A stretch of DNA of 64,000 nucleotides from Ischnura elegans (Eukaryota > Arthropoda > Insecta > Odonata > Coenagrionidae): NCBI RefSeq assembly GCF_921293095.1, contig NC_060254.1, positions 58,512,069 to 58,576,068 of the forward strand, read 5' to 3'. Made by a program: the position numbers and the translations under genes. Below, piece after piece: positions 12,339 to 24,172 of this stretch (position 1 is its first letter; each line of letters begins with the position of its first letter). Below the pieces are notes generated by a model. That model was not told where the DNA came from, ran no database searches, and saw only the letters and a list, made by a program, of their open reading frames with translations.

Positions 12339-13582
12339 TACGTTGTATCTATGGATTTAATTTTTATATGCCTTATGAAAAAAATGTGGCTGATGAGACT
12401 TACTTGTTTTACAACATTATGTAATTTTCCAATCACTAAGAACCGTTATTGCATGGGGAATAATGTGAATGGAAAAAAAGAAAGGCGAGGTTCCGAATCA
12501 GAGGTAAAAACCTTAAAAAAATAAATAAGGATACAGAAAAGAAGGCTAACAAAGAGGAAAATTGATGAAAGGAACTGGCGTGGGTTTACGAAAAATGAAG
12601 GACTGGAGTGTACCATTTGTGGCATTTTAACTGCTTTTAGTGGTGGATGGGAGGGTTGGTATTACTGTATAAAGTGTTTTGAGTTAATATTGGAACATAA
12701 TTAGCTATCAACTTCCCGAAGATTGACATCCCTTTTGATAGGAGTCGGCTGACAAGCGAAGGCCGCCGTGATATTCGTTATCAGCGGTGAACTCTCTTGA
12801 CCGAAATCACTCAAACTTCTTAAACTCTCCCATCGCTCCATAGATATCTTTAGAGTTGAGATTTTTGAACTGCTTTTAGGTTGAAAGTGTCTCATTAACA
12901 GCGATTCATTTTTGTGAATATATCGCCTCTAACTCCATTGACTACTGTTTAATTAAAAGTAGAACTTTCTACATTAAATTTAATGAAATTTAACTTTGAA
13001 AAAGTTTAATTTTACTCTTGCCAATAACGCCTAATACTCTTCCATCCATGGTAAAAAAATAATATAAAACCAATATAAATGCCGCTTAGGCATGAATGTA
13101 AACTTGCGGACAAACAACGCGTTAATAGTCTACTTAGTAAGTATCTAATCAAATTTTAAAACCTCTTTTCTGTAATACAATTTCGTAATTCCATTTTTAA
13201 GCGTAAAAAAGACGAGAAGTATTTATTTATTAAAATAATTTTGAATGAAATTTATAGAAATGAAACATAGAAAACGTTAGTTGATATTTTCGGTAAAGTA
13301 ACTGTAACTCAAAAGCAGCATTTTTTCGAAAGATTTTCACCTTTCCGATGAGGGTGGCGTGTGTATTTCGCAAAGCATATCACTGGATTAGAACTTCAAT
13401 GTCCAATCTGTATTTCCACATATTAAGAAAGCAAATGTAAAGCGAATGGGTGTCGCAATCGCCTCATATCTCCGAAAAAATAGAAAAATATAGACTTCAC
13501 CATCTTACAAGAACAATGCGGCACGTTTGCCAGTAATTTGATGGCAATAATTTTTATTCTTATCAATAAAATATTTTACTGG
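12339..13582. other. AT-rich non-coding stretch
   Basis: Only short frames. At 12790-12880 a segment (gaccgaaatcactcaa, ctcccatcgctccatagata, gagttgagatttttgaactg) repeats 9525-9605 closely, so it is a dispersed repeat. Confidence 0.45.
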
Positions 13583-15147
13583 TTAAGGTTGGCTTACATG
13601 GAACATTTGCGAGCCGTCTCGCCTCCCGTAGCGGACTTCTCTCCAAATCACAACAAGGACTACATCCTTTCATTCTATCTATAAAACCATTATTCATTCT
13701 CTTCCTCCCCATACCCCACTTATGAAGCATTCTTTCCTCTATGGCATACATTACATAGCATAACGTACACGCAGTACTCACTCAATCCAAACCCTAAATC
13801 TTTCTCTCCTCGCCCACCATACATATGCTTTTGTCATTATTCTTCCTCTCCGTCCACTTTACCTTCTCCATTCTTCTCCACCACATCTTGAATGTTCCCA
13901 GTCTATTCTCTAGTCTAAGAAGAACTCTAAGAAGACGGCTATAATGTTTCATGAACGTCTCTCAAACACTTGTACCCATAGTACACTAAGAATTTAAATT
14001 TCAAGAGTCGATCTCGATATGATTAGCTTATGATTAGAAAAAGTCATTCGGTACAAACAGTTTTGGTTATTTAAGGATTGTGTATTTAGATATTGTTCAT
14101 GCATTGGTATTAATTGTGCTGATGTAGCATTATACGATTACATGAGAATATTTAGAATATTTCAGCGCGTGAGATGACGTCGTTTGAATATTGATGGTTA
14201 AAAATGTAATGAAAAATACGTCACTTTCGAATTAAATTGTGTGAATAAACATGTTTTTGAGTTTACTAATGGAGCATAAATTTGATGTCGATAAAGACAC
14301 CGATAACTTAAACCTAACCTTGCTCCAAACCATGGTTCATGAGTTTATTTAGTCAAGCAATGCAGTATTTGAAGGGACGGTGTTTAGCGATGGCTGATCT
14401 GTTTGCAAAATTTGACGCCTGAAAAGAGTCAATCTCGGCGCAAAAGTAATTTTTGTTGCCTACAGTAATTGATATGAGGTATCAAAATTGTATTCCTTAA
14501 GTAATATTTCGAAAGCGCACGGTTCGTAGATTTCACATTCTCTTCTCCTGTATATGACTATTAATTTTGGTGTTGGGCAATACGATTGTTGATACCGAAT
14601 GTTGGAATTGGTAATGAGGGATTCCTCAGCATTCCTTAATATATCGTCATCTGGTAACATGAATTTAAACTAAGCATGCATTGAAATCGGAAATTGTTTT
14701 CTTCGCCAGGCTGCATTACACTTTGAAGATGTAGTCATTTGCTATGATCAACTGAGAAACAGTCTTTGAAAATGTATCAAACAGTATCGCATGAGTGCAG
14801 GAAGCATTTAAGAATGAAATGGACAATTCATCGACCAAGCAGCAATTGTGGTCACTTTTTTTAAACATTTCATTTTGGTGTTTAGATGACTAGTTACTGC
14901 TGGTTGTAATCTGATGTCTGCTCCTAATGTCACGACAGTTTTGGCGTCGTTCAAACAGAAGATTTAAAGTAACTTGTGGCGCTGGAAGTATTCAACAGTC
15001 TGTCGTGCACGATCTTAAGAATCATTTTCTATCATTTAAAGTTAACCATAAAACCCGCTTTATCGATTACGGGGAACAAAATATGCTTCCTTTATAAAGT
15101 TTGTAGAAAAAATTTAAAACAAAAATTACTGATTAATATTGAGTTAA

Positions 15148-15366
15148 GACGTGGGTCAAGGAGAAGATTGGAGAAGGTGCAGTGGACGGAGAGGAAGAGG
15201 TACGACGAAGTGCTGGCCGTGATGGATGAAATTTCAAGATAAGATGCGTAGGAAACGGAGAATATAAGGATGGAGCGAGTACTGAGCGAAGAGGTTATTT
15301 GAAAGCAGTGGTAGAGGGTGGAATTTTAGGCAATTGAGGGAGAGGAAGAAAGAGAATAGGATTTAT
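15148..15366 (+). pseudogene. LINE RT C-terminal relic
   Basis: RRLEKVQWTERKRYDEVLAV is followed, after frameshifts, by RRGYLKAVVEGGILGN, a stop, then GRGRKRIGFI. This is the conserved C-terminal tail of a non-LTR RT (W-T-x-x-x-x-N-x-x-V-L ... L-x-x-V-x-E-G-R-x-x-G-x-R-x-R-G-R-x-R). Frameshifts and a stop make it a pseudogene. Confidence 0.7.
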
Positions 15367-15486
15367 AGTTAGAAATTCTAACTTAGAATTATAGGTAGAA
15401 TGAATGGGAGTAGGACTAACTGAGACGAGACTTGAAGAGGGAATTCCAAGTGGATAAGGGAGGTAGGTCGGGATAGTATGCGACAT

Positions 15487-15756
15487 TGGCGAATTTAGGG
15501 GGGGGGAGCGTGGGGGCACGCCCCCACCCCCCGAACGCTTAAAAAATAGCCAAAAAAATTTATTCGGTTATCATTACGTTTGTTTTGTGTATTACGGAGC
15601 CTCAATCATTTAATTTCATATTAATAACTTTCATATTAAAATTAAGAGAATATTTCGTACAATAATAGTCGTATTTTAATTTTAATCTCAAGTATGAGAA
15701 ACGTTTTCCTGTCAGACCCTTGGGCCTTCTGAGAAAAAATCCTGGATCCACCTCTG
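15487..15756 (-). mobile_element. Short MITE family M8 (GGCGAATCCAGGATTTTT ends), copy 1
   Basis: Ends ggcgaatttaggggggg and aaaaaatcctggatccacct. The internal block cgtttgttttgtgtattacg, gagcctcaatcatttaa is the reverse complement of the block at 47650-47740 and 48690-48760. It has a G-run and C-run near its left end, like the copy at 22489-22666. Confidence 0.65.
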
Positions 15757-15789
15757 ATATGCAAAGTGCTCAATGTAAACCAACCTTAA

Positions 15790-17232
15790 GAGTTAGAACT
15801 CTTAAATAATAACTAAGTTAAGAAAAGTACTAGTGAAATTCTGAAATTTTGATTAAAATTGGACTAAAACAATAAAAAGATAAGTTTCAAAACGCAGCAA
15901 AAGCTGTGATAATTTTGAAACTTCGATGACTTTACCATTTTTTGCCACGATAAACTTCCATGGGAGCGACGTAATTATAATTAATGGCTTCTTCTAGTTT
16001 CGACTGGATGCGACGGGCTGTTTGAATGTCAATCACATTTAGTTTTTTATTCACTTTTTATTCGAGTATATAAGGAGAATTTTAATACCGATGAACGAAT
16101 TTCAGTCGTGTTTTTTTTATCATTTTGGATTTTCCCATTTGTAATTGCAGTTACATAATCTCATGAAAAATTTTCCTTTGAGACTTTCTTGCCGTCTTTC
16201 TATGGTATCGGAGGCAGTAACGGCCTTCTATAGCATAAATCTAAAGCCATTGGATTGTTAAATGTTAATTTCTCGAAATGTCGAATGCCGTAACTAATAC
16301 ATTAAGGGAACATAAACAAAGCTTGCAGTAGCTATCAGTGAATGCCGGCAAGATTTCTATGCGTCAATAGATTAGGAAGATGGTTTATTAAGTGCAAGAT
16401 TTGTAATACAACTTCCTAACATTTACATGGGTGAATGCATTCGGAATATTTCCGAATTGAACATTTTCATGTGGAGTTTATTATGGCTCTAATATTTTTC
16501 CATCAATTTGAAAAATTCGACTCCACTCTTGATTGGTCATTGATAAATGTTTACTCTGAGTGTATTCCAAATAATCGAATTTATTTGACGACGGTGAAAA
16601 CTTATGAATTGCTCTTTGATAAAGCTATGGTTCAGGATGCTGATGTCAGCCGGGCAGAATTTTCTCTCCACAGTGAATAGATTAATTAAATGTTATCAGC
16701 CCCGATGTAAAGGCAGAACAGTACTGTTCTCGGTGGTGTATGAAATAAATAAAAAAATAAAAAAATAAATAAAATAAATAAATTAATCAGGGATGAAATC
16801 TGTATTGAGATAGTATCTGAGATTAGTTGTAAATGTATGTACCTCTGTACGATTTGGGAAACTTAAATTGGCCAATCAATGATTTTTTTATCGAGTATGA
16901 ATTGAGAAATGTAATTTATCTGATATTTAATTAGTTACTTAGTATAATCTGAGATTATTTGTGACTAAAGATGGCGTTCCTGAATTGCTATTCGTCTAGG
17001 ACCGGCAGCGGTGTTCCGGCTCACCGAAAGGCTTGGATTTTCATAGAACTGATTACGAGAATCGTTTCTCAGCGGTTCGTTTGGAACCTCAGCCTCTGAA
17101 GTATGTGTACGTATGTGATAGTGTTCAATGATCCATTTATCGTGTTATTTAATTTGAATCCCATCACCATTCGTACGGTGGATAGGAATTCGACATTTAT
17201 TTGCATTCATTTACACCAAAATATTTAAATCA
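15790..17232. other. Non-coding; (AAATA)n simple repeat at 16740-16784
   Basis: The frame at 16435-16680 has neither splice signals nor similarity. At 16740-16784 is an AT-only simple repeat (aaataaataaaaaaataaa). Nothing else. Confidence 0.45.
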
Positions 17233-17240
17233 AATACACG

Positions 17241-17479
17241 CAGTGGCGTAACTATGGGGGGATGAGGGGATAGATCCCCCACAATATAAATTTATAGAGA
17301 AATAAAAAAGCTATTTAAAATTATTGCCTAGTTTTGAAATATAATGACTGCATCTGCCTAAATTTAATTTTTAGAGCCAAAATGATGTAAAATGTATATT
17401 CAGGCATGTCATTAAAAAAAAAAATTTCCAGCTCCATCCCATTATATCTCCCCAAAGCATATTCCTAATTACGCCACTG
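17241..17479 (+). mobile_element. hAT-like MITE with 8-bp target duplication
   Basis: 239 bp, from cagtggcgtaactatgg to ctaattacgccactg, terminal inverted repeat about 15 bp. Flanks are AATACACG (17233-17240) and AATACATG (17480-17487), an 8-bp duplication with one mismatch. Same family as 10219-10489. No coding capacity. Confidence 0.9.
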
Positions 17480-17754
17480 AATACATGCACATATGTTCTT
17501 ATATGAAGTATTTACTCTGGAAAGTATTATCACTTTGCACTGTAAATAATAGAATAATAAATATGTTTTCGTGAAGGCCCTCCACCTAATACAAAGACTT
17601 CTGAAAACAAATTAAATAATGTACTACATCGAAGTACTGCCTCTAAAGCCGCCTCTTAAGGAGTGTGGCGGGGGTTGCTAGGATCCCAGCCTGTTATGAC
17701 AAATAGGAAGGTGAGGTGAGTTGAACGCTTCACGAGCTCTAGAAAAAACTCAAT

Positions 17755-17995
17755 ACTTACGTAAATACCAATTTTAAATTTTGAATGATGATATTAATTT
17801 CCAACGGCCTCCGTCAATATAATGGGAGCAGTAAAAATCAAATTCCTAGTTTTTGTAAATATGTGAAAATATAAATTTCAGGCTGATATCGATTTTCAAC
17901 GGCTTCCACCGAAATAATGGGAGCAGTAAATATCAAATGACTGTAGTTTTTTTTAGTCTATGAAAATAAAAATTTCAGTTTGCACCTTTTTGTTT
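17755..17995. repeat. Two-unit tandem repeat, about 95 bp
   Basis: ccaacggcctccgtcaatat, aatgggagcagtaaaaatc at 17801 and tcaacggcttccaccgaaat, aatgggagcagtaaatatc at about 17896 are direct copies, with the surrounding ttttaaatttt/aaatataaatttcag also similar. Confidence 0.6.
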
Positions 17996-18075
17996 CAACT
18001 AAATATGGTAAATATAGGGTTTTGGCCAGCATTTTCGATTTCCGCCCTCTCTCTGACGTAAGAGAAATGAACGGG

Positions 18076-18497
18076 GGGAGAAGCCAAGAAGACAAGTAAT
18101 TTTCTATCTAAGCTGAGTTAGGTACAAAAATTGATAAAATAAATATACAAAAACTTGGTGGCCAAGCAAAACGAGTGAGTCACTAGAAAGATTTAGTACT
18201 TTCCCGGCGAATTGACAGCGTGAAGAGCTCTCAGGATCGCCACCGGGTCAGGGACTGCATTACTGCCTACGTTTACATGTCTGATGCAGCCATCGAAGCA
18301 TCAGCAGTACATAATGCATTTCCTGACCCGGTGGCGATCCCGAGAAGTCTTCACGGAGAGAGCCACTATTTTGTACTGAAATTGAGAGGAAAATCAAATG
18401 CGCTGTCGAAAGATCTAGATGATCTCGTTTTGTTAACCTAATTTCTTTAAATAAAGCTGTTTAGAAGAAAAATCACTTGTACCCCTTGGCTTCTCAC
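18076..18497. mobile_element. Inverted-repeat MITE (family M7), copy 2, abutting SoxE-B donor
   Basis: Left end ggagaagccaagaagacaag, right end cttgtaccccttggcttctc. Larger than the 6855-7095 copy. The core carries a separate 19-bp perfect inverted repeat (18234-18252 and 18322-18340). The right end stops about 30 bp inside the intron that begins at the SoxE-B splice donor (18527), so it lies almost against the splice site. Confidence 0.65.
18234..18340. repeat. Hairpin with perfect 19-bp arms
   Basis: ggatcgccaccgggtcagg (18234-18252) and cctgacccggtggcgatcc (18322-18340) are exact reverse complements separated by 69 bp. With three mismatches the pairing extends outwards to cgtgaaga/tcttcacg. 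The arms are GC-rich in AT-rich surroundings. Part of the MITE at 18076-18497. Confidence 0.85.
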
Positions 18498-18527
18498 TAC
18501 CTCAAACGAAAGAGGAACATCACCCAC

Positions 18528-18856
18528 CTGTTTGCCATGGGAACCAGTGTCCAGTCGTATCCTCTCAGCACCTTGGCGACCGCGTCGTTGATCTCCGATC
18601 TCTCCTCTGGTGTCACCTCATGGTGGTGCGCCCCCCTCCGGCTGCGACCAATTTGGGCCCCAACAGACCCTCCAAGGCCCCCGACCACCAGCTCCATCAC
18701 CGTGCCTGAGACTTGGGAAGACGGCGGAGAACCGGGGGCTGAAGATGGACCCGAACAGGATGAGCTGGAGGCCACGGATGAAGCGGACGAGGGCCTTTCG
18801 AGCTCCCCTTGGGGCCCGACGCGCAGGTGTAGGGCCATTTTGGACCCCGAGGCCAT
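18528..18856 (-). CDS. SoxE: SoxE-B, 5' coding exon with dimerisation domain (partial gene)
   Basis: First coding exon of a SoxE-group HMG-box transcription factor, a nuclear protein that binds DNA often as a dimer. From ATG at 18856 it codes 109 residues plus two bases of the next codon. Residues 20-53 are Ser/Pro/Ala-rich; residues 88-107 contain INDAVAKVLRGYDWTLVPM, the DIM region that precedes the HMG box in Sox8/9/10 and Sox100B. The exon ends aacAG|gtgggt (phase 2). A second ATG at 18838 (AAAATGG) is an equally good start. The HMG exons that must follow on the minus strand are not found between 18527 and position 1. It lies 27 kb 3' of the SoxE-A stop, hence a separate gene or a displaced exon. 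The plus-strand frame over the same bases is its antisense shadow. Confidence 0.88.
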
Positions 18857-20560
18857 CACAGTGGGAGCGAACGCTCTCAAGACCGCGAGGTCAGCTCTTG
18901 AGGCTTTGGTTGAAGATTTAAGTGACGTATCGTGAGTTGGTCACGCCTATCTTGCAAGAAGGCAGCCGGTCATCTAAAACCGCGCCAGCACATGTACTTG
19001 CGTCGGTGTCACCGTCACGACAACAGGAAAAAGTCACCTTACCCGCTAAAGGTCCGAATCAGGTGCCGAGAGCCGAAGAATTGAGAGCCAAACCCTTTCT
19101 TTCTGGTTTGATCACACTGGCACTTAAGTTGTTCCTGCTCCAGTACGATTGTAAGATGTTGTTTAAATCTATTTTCTTCGGAATGGGCGGCTCTGATTCT
19201 TCAAGTTGCACAAAATTTCGTTGTTTATATCAGTCTGTGATACCGAAGAGGTGAGAAACACACCCTCTCGCTGTGATTATATCCTACGTTTGCCTTTGAA
19301 GTCGCTCCGCGGAAAAAAAACCCACAGTTTATCTGGCTCTTTCTCGGGGAAGAAAGCCGTCTGTCATCTAAATCTGCATCTTTCGGAATGAGCGATTAAG
19401 AACGCACAGTTTGCACGCTTCGAATCAATTTTAAATTGCGACGACTCCTTCTCTCAAGCGAGTGGATTTGTATATAGGGAGATAGTTCGATACCTTTCAA
19501 GGGTGTGGTTCTGTAATTCTTTGGACAGATAGCATTAGGGGTCTCCGGGGAGCACGATCTGCATTAAGGATCACTTCACACGTAAAGGGTTCGGCGTCTA
19601 AAAGTTTGCGTTTTGCATCCACTCCCTATAATTTCAACTGTTCACTGGTTCGCCACTCCATCACTCACTCTGTGCATAAGTGACCATTCTCTCGGCGGAA
19701 GTGGGGTCAGCTCCGCGGGGTCAGCACGTCTTCCTTCTCATCGGAATCTCCTCCGCGGTGACCAGTGGAAAAATAGTCAACCGCACTTATCACTGCTTAA
19801 GGGAACGTTCGGGGAGAAAATCACTTTTTTGAACCAACTACAACTGGCGAAAGAGGGAAAGATAATCCCGAAGCAACTTGTCGAAGAAGACGGCAAATCT
19901 GTTTGCAGAACTTTCGGTAGGTAGCAACCGTAAGACCTCTCAGTCTTCGGAATTGGCGGCGCAAAAGCTCATGAGGAGTTGCGAAGAATGGAAAGATCCG
20001 TGGTGACTTTCCGAAGGGTACGACAAGTCGGTCTGCAGAACTTTCGGTCGGTGACAGCCGCAAAATCTCTCAGTCCTCTGGAATTGCGGCACCAAAGCAC
20101 GTCAGGCGCCCTTTTGGAGAAAACACGAAGATTAGAGAAGTTCTAATCTGGAGGGAGTTGCTCTCTTATGTTAAAGAGCACGAAGACGCAAACTCTCAGA
20201 CAGTCTTTCCGGAAATTTTTTGGAGGGAATTGAATGTTCTTGTTGGACGAGCGTTGGGGCGCGCGCTCTTCAGCCGTCTCTTGTTCTGGTGTTGGTCGTC
20301 GGGGTGTGATGGAGTGTGACTGCTGGGATTTGTGGGCCGCTCCGCGCGCCCCTCCCAAGGCGGTGGTGGTAGGGGCAAGTAGGAGGTGGGGGGCGGAGCA
20401 GTCCGTCGTCCGCGGGCTCGGATCTCGGCCCTTCGGATGGCCATATCGCAGCGGCAGGGGGTGGGGGTTAAGGGGTGAGGATGGTGGACTCCCCGCCCCT
20501 ATTTTCTTGCGGCGGGGCGGGGGAGGGGAGGTTAACATACTACCACCCCCTCCACTCTCT
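18857..20560 (-). promoter_or_regulatory. GC/CpG-rich 5' flank of SoxE-B, putative UTR and promoter
   Basis: G+C and CpG content are clearly raised compared with the rest of the window, peaking at 20240-20530 (runs such as gcggcggggcggggg and ggggcgcgcgctc). This is the expected side for the transcription start of the minus-strand exon at 18528-18856. Long frames here on both strands reflect base composition. An imperfect direct repeat of 130 bp (gcagaactttcggt at 19905 and 20035, each followed by ctctcagtc and ggaattg) lies within it. No TATA box or defined start site could be assigned. Confidence 0.4.
19865..20105. repeat. Two-unit direct repeat, 130-bp period
   Basis: gcagaactttcggtaggtag ... 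ctctcagtcttcggaattgg (from 19905) and gcagaactttcggtcggtga ... ctctcagtcctctggaattg (from 20035). It sits in the presumed SoxE-B upstream region. Confidence 0.7.
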
Positions 20561-20589
20561 TCTGGAATTCTCTTCTCGACTCAAAAACT

Positions 20590-22340
20590 GCCATCGTCTT
20601 TTCTCCCATCGCCGATGCTGAAGCTGCTCGCTGCTTCAATTTCGCGACCGGTGGGTGTGTGCTTGACACTGGCTGGAATAATCCCGATCGGTTTTTGATT
20701 GCTTGAACCCGATTGGTTTGCAATGCGAACGGAATTAACATTAAATGTTGTGCAATTCCCCATCTATTTTCTTTTCTATTCAGACTACCCTCTTCCATTA
20801 ACTCTAATTCAAAATGTGGTCCAAGTTTTGATACTTTTCTTCATCCCTCTTCTATTTCGCACCATATCCATCGTAATTTTCCCTCTACTTCTCGCAACCT
20901 CCCAATGAATACTACTATTCTTAGTTCTATATTTGACAATACTTTTGAATAATATTTTATTCACTGTTGTTTACGCTCTGCTTACTATATGTTGATTGTT
21001 ATATGTACGAGTCCTCTGAAATAGGGTAGTTTCTTTTATCAAAGGAAACGAAAGGCGTTGATTGCGATTCGCTAACCACCATTAGTGTATTCATAATATA
21101 CAATTTTTTTTGGTTTTAGAAATCCCAGTTTAGCCGAATGTTAATGGTCAATTTTAACCTCATTTGAAAAAGGCCAGATTGGCAGCCATGCGATGCCACT
21201 CCACGTGACGTCACAGGGACCTAGATTCTATACGAGTAGTCAGGAGTTTTACATCGTATGAGATTATTTATGCATGTATGAGGGACAGAGCTCAGGCAAA
21301 CATCTCTTAATAATCACCTATTAAAATTGCCTAATGTCGGAAAGTTTCCTTCGTTTGATAGGGTATTAACAATCCTCATTTAAGCCAAGCGCTATCTGCT
21401 AGCAGCCTGCGTCGTAGCGTCATTAATACCTCGCACCAAGGTGGCCTCACACGGCGGAAGCCTGAACCAGAATGACGTCACATGGACTTTTCCCAGCATT
21501 CATACATAAACGTCGCGTTTTCGTGCGCTTGAAAATTTTCAGTTTTCATGTAATCGCGAAAAATAGATATCGTCATTTAAAAAACTAAAAGCGTGAAATA
21601 CGTACTCCAGAAGTAATAATCCTTCGATTTAGGCAATAGAAAAATAATAGGAAACCACCCTGATGGCCCTGTGCTGTTTTTGCACAGCTTAAAAGGAATA
21701 AATACATAGATGTAAAAGGAGCATAATTCTAGAGGTCCGTCTCAAGGTGCCCAGGTGCGAAGATTCTTGGCTTCACAATGGGAGGTGGTATAAAAATTCC
21801 ATTGCTTAGAGATCAGAGGAATTATATTGACACTGCCTGCAATAATCCCGAATGGTTTTCATTTCGAACGCTTGATTCCTGTCGGTTTGCAACACGATCG
21901 GATTTTTTTTTGTGTTTAAAATTTTCATTCCGATGATGATATGATCCCTCGAATTTACTTTTCGGAATGGTAATTTTGAAGCATAACAACTTCCGATCGC
22001 ATGTCAACCAATCGGAATCAACCGTTCGGAATGAAATCCGATTGGAAGAATGCCGAACAGTAGCAAAAGACTCTCAAGTCTTTTCTGACTATTAGTACTT
22101 ACAATAGGAGAATATAGTAAAATGGCAAAAAATTATTACCATTCATGGTTTTTTCTTCTTTGAGACAAGTTTGATGTGATTTGTGAAGGCTTTAAATGCA
22201 AAAACCGCCGTCGCTTTTTCTCTGATCGGCGATGCTAACGCTGTTTTCTGCTTCAGCTTCGCGACCAGGGGATGTGTGATTGACACTGTCTGGAATAAAT
22301 CCGATCGGTTTTCATCCTTCGAAATCTTTTATAATGCATT
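20590..22340. repeat. Dispersed repeat, three related segments
   Basis: 20590-20740, 21825-22010 and 22195-22315 share ordered blocks: tctcccatcgccgatgct/tctgatcggcgatgct, cttcaatttcgcgaccggtg/cttcagcttcgcgaccaggg, tgacactg(g/t)ctggaata and atcccgatcggtttt. The MITE at 21024-21660 separates the first from the others. Class unknown. Confidence 0.6.
21024..21660 (+). mobile_element. TA-target MITE (family M1), copy a
   Basis: Starts gggtagtttcttttatc after TA and ends taggaaaccaccc. The terminal inverted repeat is GGGTRGTTTCC. Inside are CACGTGACGTCAC (about 21203) and aatgacgtcacatgg (about 21470). One of seven copies. TA target and short inverted ends suggest a Tc1/mariner-type non-autonomous element. 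Confidence 0.88.
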
Positions 22341-22488
22341 AAAATTCTGGATCTCATTGAAAAACCCAATTTGTTGCAATGACTTCTTACGGCATCAGCT
22401 TCACCAAAAATCATAAAATAAGAAAGTGGCTTCACATAATACATTGACATTAGGAAAATTATTATTTAACTCTAAAGACGTGTATGGT

Positions 22489-22666
22489 CATAGGCGGATC
22501 TAAGGGGGGGCACGTGCCCCCCCAGACCCTTAATAAAAATGCAAGATTTTTAATACGATCCGATTATCATTGCGTTCGTTTTGTATCACGAGGTATCCTG
22601 AACAAAATCCTGGATACGGAGACCTGCTTGTGCCCCCCCCAGAAAGAAATCTTGGATCCGCTCCTG
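22489..22666 (+). mobile_element. Short MITE family M8, perfect 8-bp duplication
   Basis: 178 bp, from cataggcggatctaagg to cttggatccgctcctg. Flanked by TGTATGGT on both sides (22481-22488 and 22667-22674). G-run and C-run (ggggggg...ccccccc) sit just inside the left end. The ends resemble the copies at 15487 and 47494. Confidence 0.88.
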
Positions 22667-22844
22667 TGTATGGTAATATGAAAAAAGTGAAGTGTTCGAA
22701 ATGATAGAGAAATGAATTATATTGGCTAGACTGGGAGGTGTTTTAAAACGATAATGCGTGAACATAGACGATGCATTTTGAATCATGATAGCTCCTCCGG
22801 AAATGCAAGACATTTGAATGTCTCATATTTGAACGCAGTGGTAC

Positions 22845-23213
22845 TCCATAGAGGAGGCCCAATTCTATCCATCGAAGACTAATTTCTGTAGCCACTTCGA
22901 TTGCATTTCAATCGGTTTTCAAAAATGGCCGCGGCGCGGTAATGAGTGCAATGTGATCCACTTTTTCCCAATATTTTGCAGTAGTAAGTTTTTAATTGCG
23001 AGGAATAGCATCGAAAAGATATAAACTTGATAGATCACATCATCATGCATATAAATTTCGGTTAAAACCCCTAATCATACCTTATTTCCCCGTGAAACTC
23101 TGCTCAACTCTGTCAGCGACACTAGCGGCGAATTTTGTAAACTCATTTAAATTCGCGTAACAAGACATGTAGAGGCCGATTTGAGGATCCTCTTTTGTAA
23201 TATTCGTGTTTGA
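22845..23213 (-). repeat. Dispersed repeat family R4, copy 1
   Basis: Reverse complement shares cacgaatattacaaaagagg, aaattaggtataattagggg-like blocks, tttcacggggaaa and caaaatattggg with 36628-37190 and 59630-59995. Its ends carry gaattgggcctcctctatg. Non-coding. Confidence 0.65.
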
Positions 23214-23473
23214 ATGGCTTCATTTCCACCACGTTAAACCTGAAATGAATTCATACCACCAATGGAGGTATATCCCTGGAGGCACTGTAACGGATGCCGA
23301 AAAAACTGAAGAGGAGGGCGCAAAAGATATTTTGAGCTGCCCATACTTTTATCGTAATGAAAAAGAATCTAATTACATCCAAAATTTAAGATAGTTTTTA
23401 TTTAAACTGATTATACGCATATACAAGGCAATGCTATCGTATCATATAAAAAATTTACAATTGTGGTTCTGCA

Positions 23474-23781
23474 CAGTGGCGCAGCGAGGGGGTGGGGTTT
23501 GGTGTTAAACCCCCCCCCCCCCCTCAGAGCTCAGAGAAATATTTAAGTTTAATCCATTTTACTTAATTGGATTGATATTACTAAGAAAATAGTGTAGGGA
23601 TTAATAAAATATACCTCAGAAAGTTGTAAAACTTACCATTTGGAACCATGTATATTAAAATTCCGCAATTTATTAATCTCACACCTACCGCTTATCCTGG
23701 GTATTACATTCTCCCACACACCCCGGCATTAGTTACACCTAAACCCCCCCCCCCCAGCTTTAATTCCTGGCTGCGCCCCTG
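23474..23781 (+). mobile_element. hAT-like MITE, perfect 8-bp duplication GTTCTGCA
   Basis: 308 bp, cagtggcgcagcgaggggg to cctggctgcgcccctg. Flanks GTTCTGCA at 23466-23473 and 23782-23789 are identical. Carries C-runs at both ends. Same family as 5239, 30477, 34432, 53091 and 57697. Confidence 0.92.
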
Positions 23782-24172
23782 GTTCTGCAGTGTTCAGCAA
23801 GGCGGGCAGCTCCGCAAGGGGGGGGGACGCGCTCCTTACGCCCCCCTTATGTATCCGCCACTGTGGAGGCGATATCTGAGTCGGGGTCAAGCGGAGAATA
23901 GCAGAGGAGAAGACCAATCCACCAACACCTGTGGATGCATGGGTGGGGTGTGAGGCGTCTGGCATCCGCTATCGCCATCTATCGCTGGTTGCGCTGCAAA
24001 TCGGGGGTCACGTGCACAAACAAAGCAGCATCGGCGGCAGTGGCCTCCCACGCCGCTCCGTCCTATCCTGCCTTGTCCCTTATCTGCCGTTCGCACCGCA
24101 CATCCTTTTTACCACTCCCGTACACAAATGCAAGACGTCCAAGCAGACGGCCAAAACTCCAGACGCGCAAAC

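Larger units (their letters stand above)
13583..15789. mobile_element. Candidate 2.2-kb inverted-repeat element
   Basis: The left edge ttaaggttggcttacatgga and right edge caatgtaaaccaaccttaa are imperfect inverted repeats of about 25 bp, extending to gcatttgc/gcaaagtgc. Inside are the pyrimidine-rich repeat (13630-13880), a LINE RT tail (15148-15366) and a MITE (15487-15756), so it is composite. No transposase is visible. The paired ends could be coincidental copies of one short repeat in opposite orientation. Confidence 0.35.

Noticed and set aside
18497..18880. Start of SoxE-B at position 18880
   Set aside because: The codon there is TTG; the first in-frame ATG is at 18856.
18477..18935. 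152-codon plus-strand open frame
   Set aside because: Antisense to the SoxE-B exon, which has a recognisable domain and a splice donor on the minus strand.
20143..20798. Several long overlapping frames on both strands
   Set aside because: Result of high G+C with few stops; no domain, no splice signals, low-complexity Pro/Arg/Gly content.
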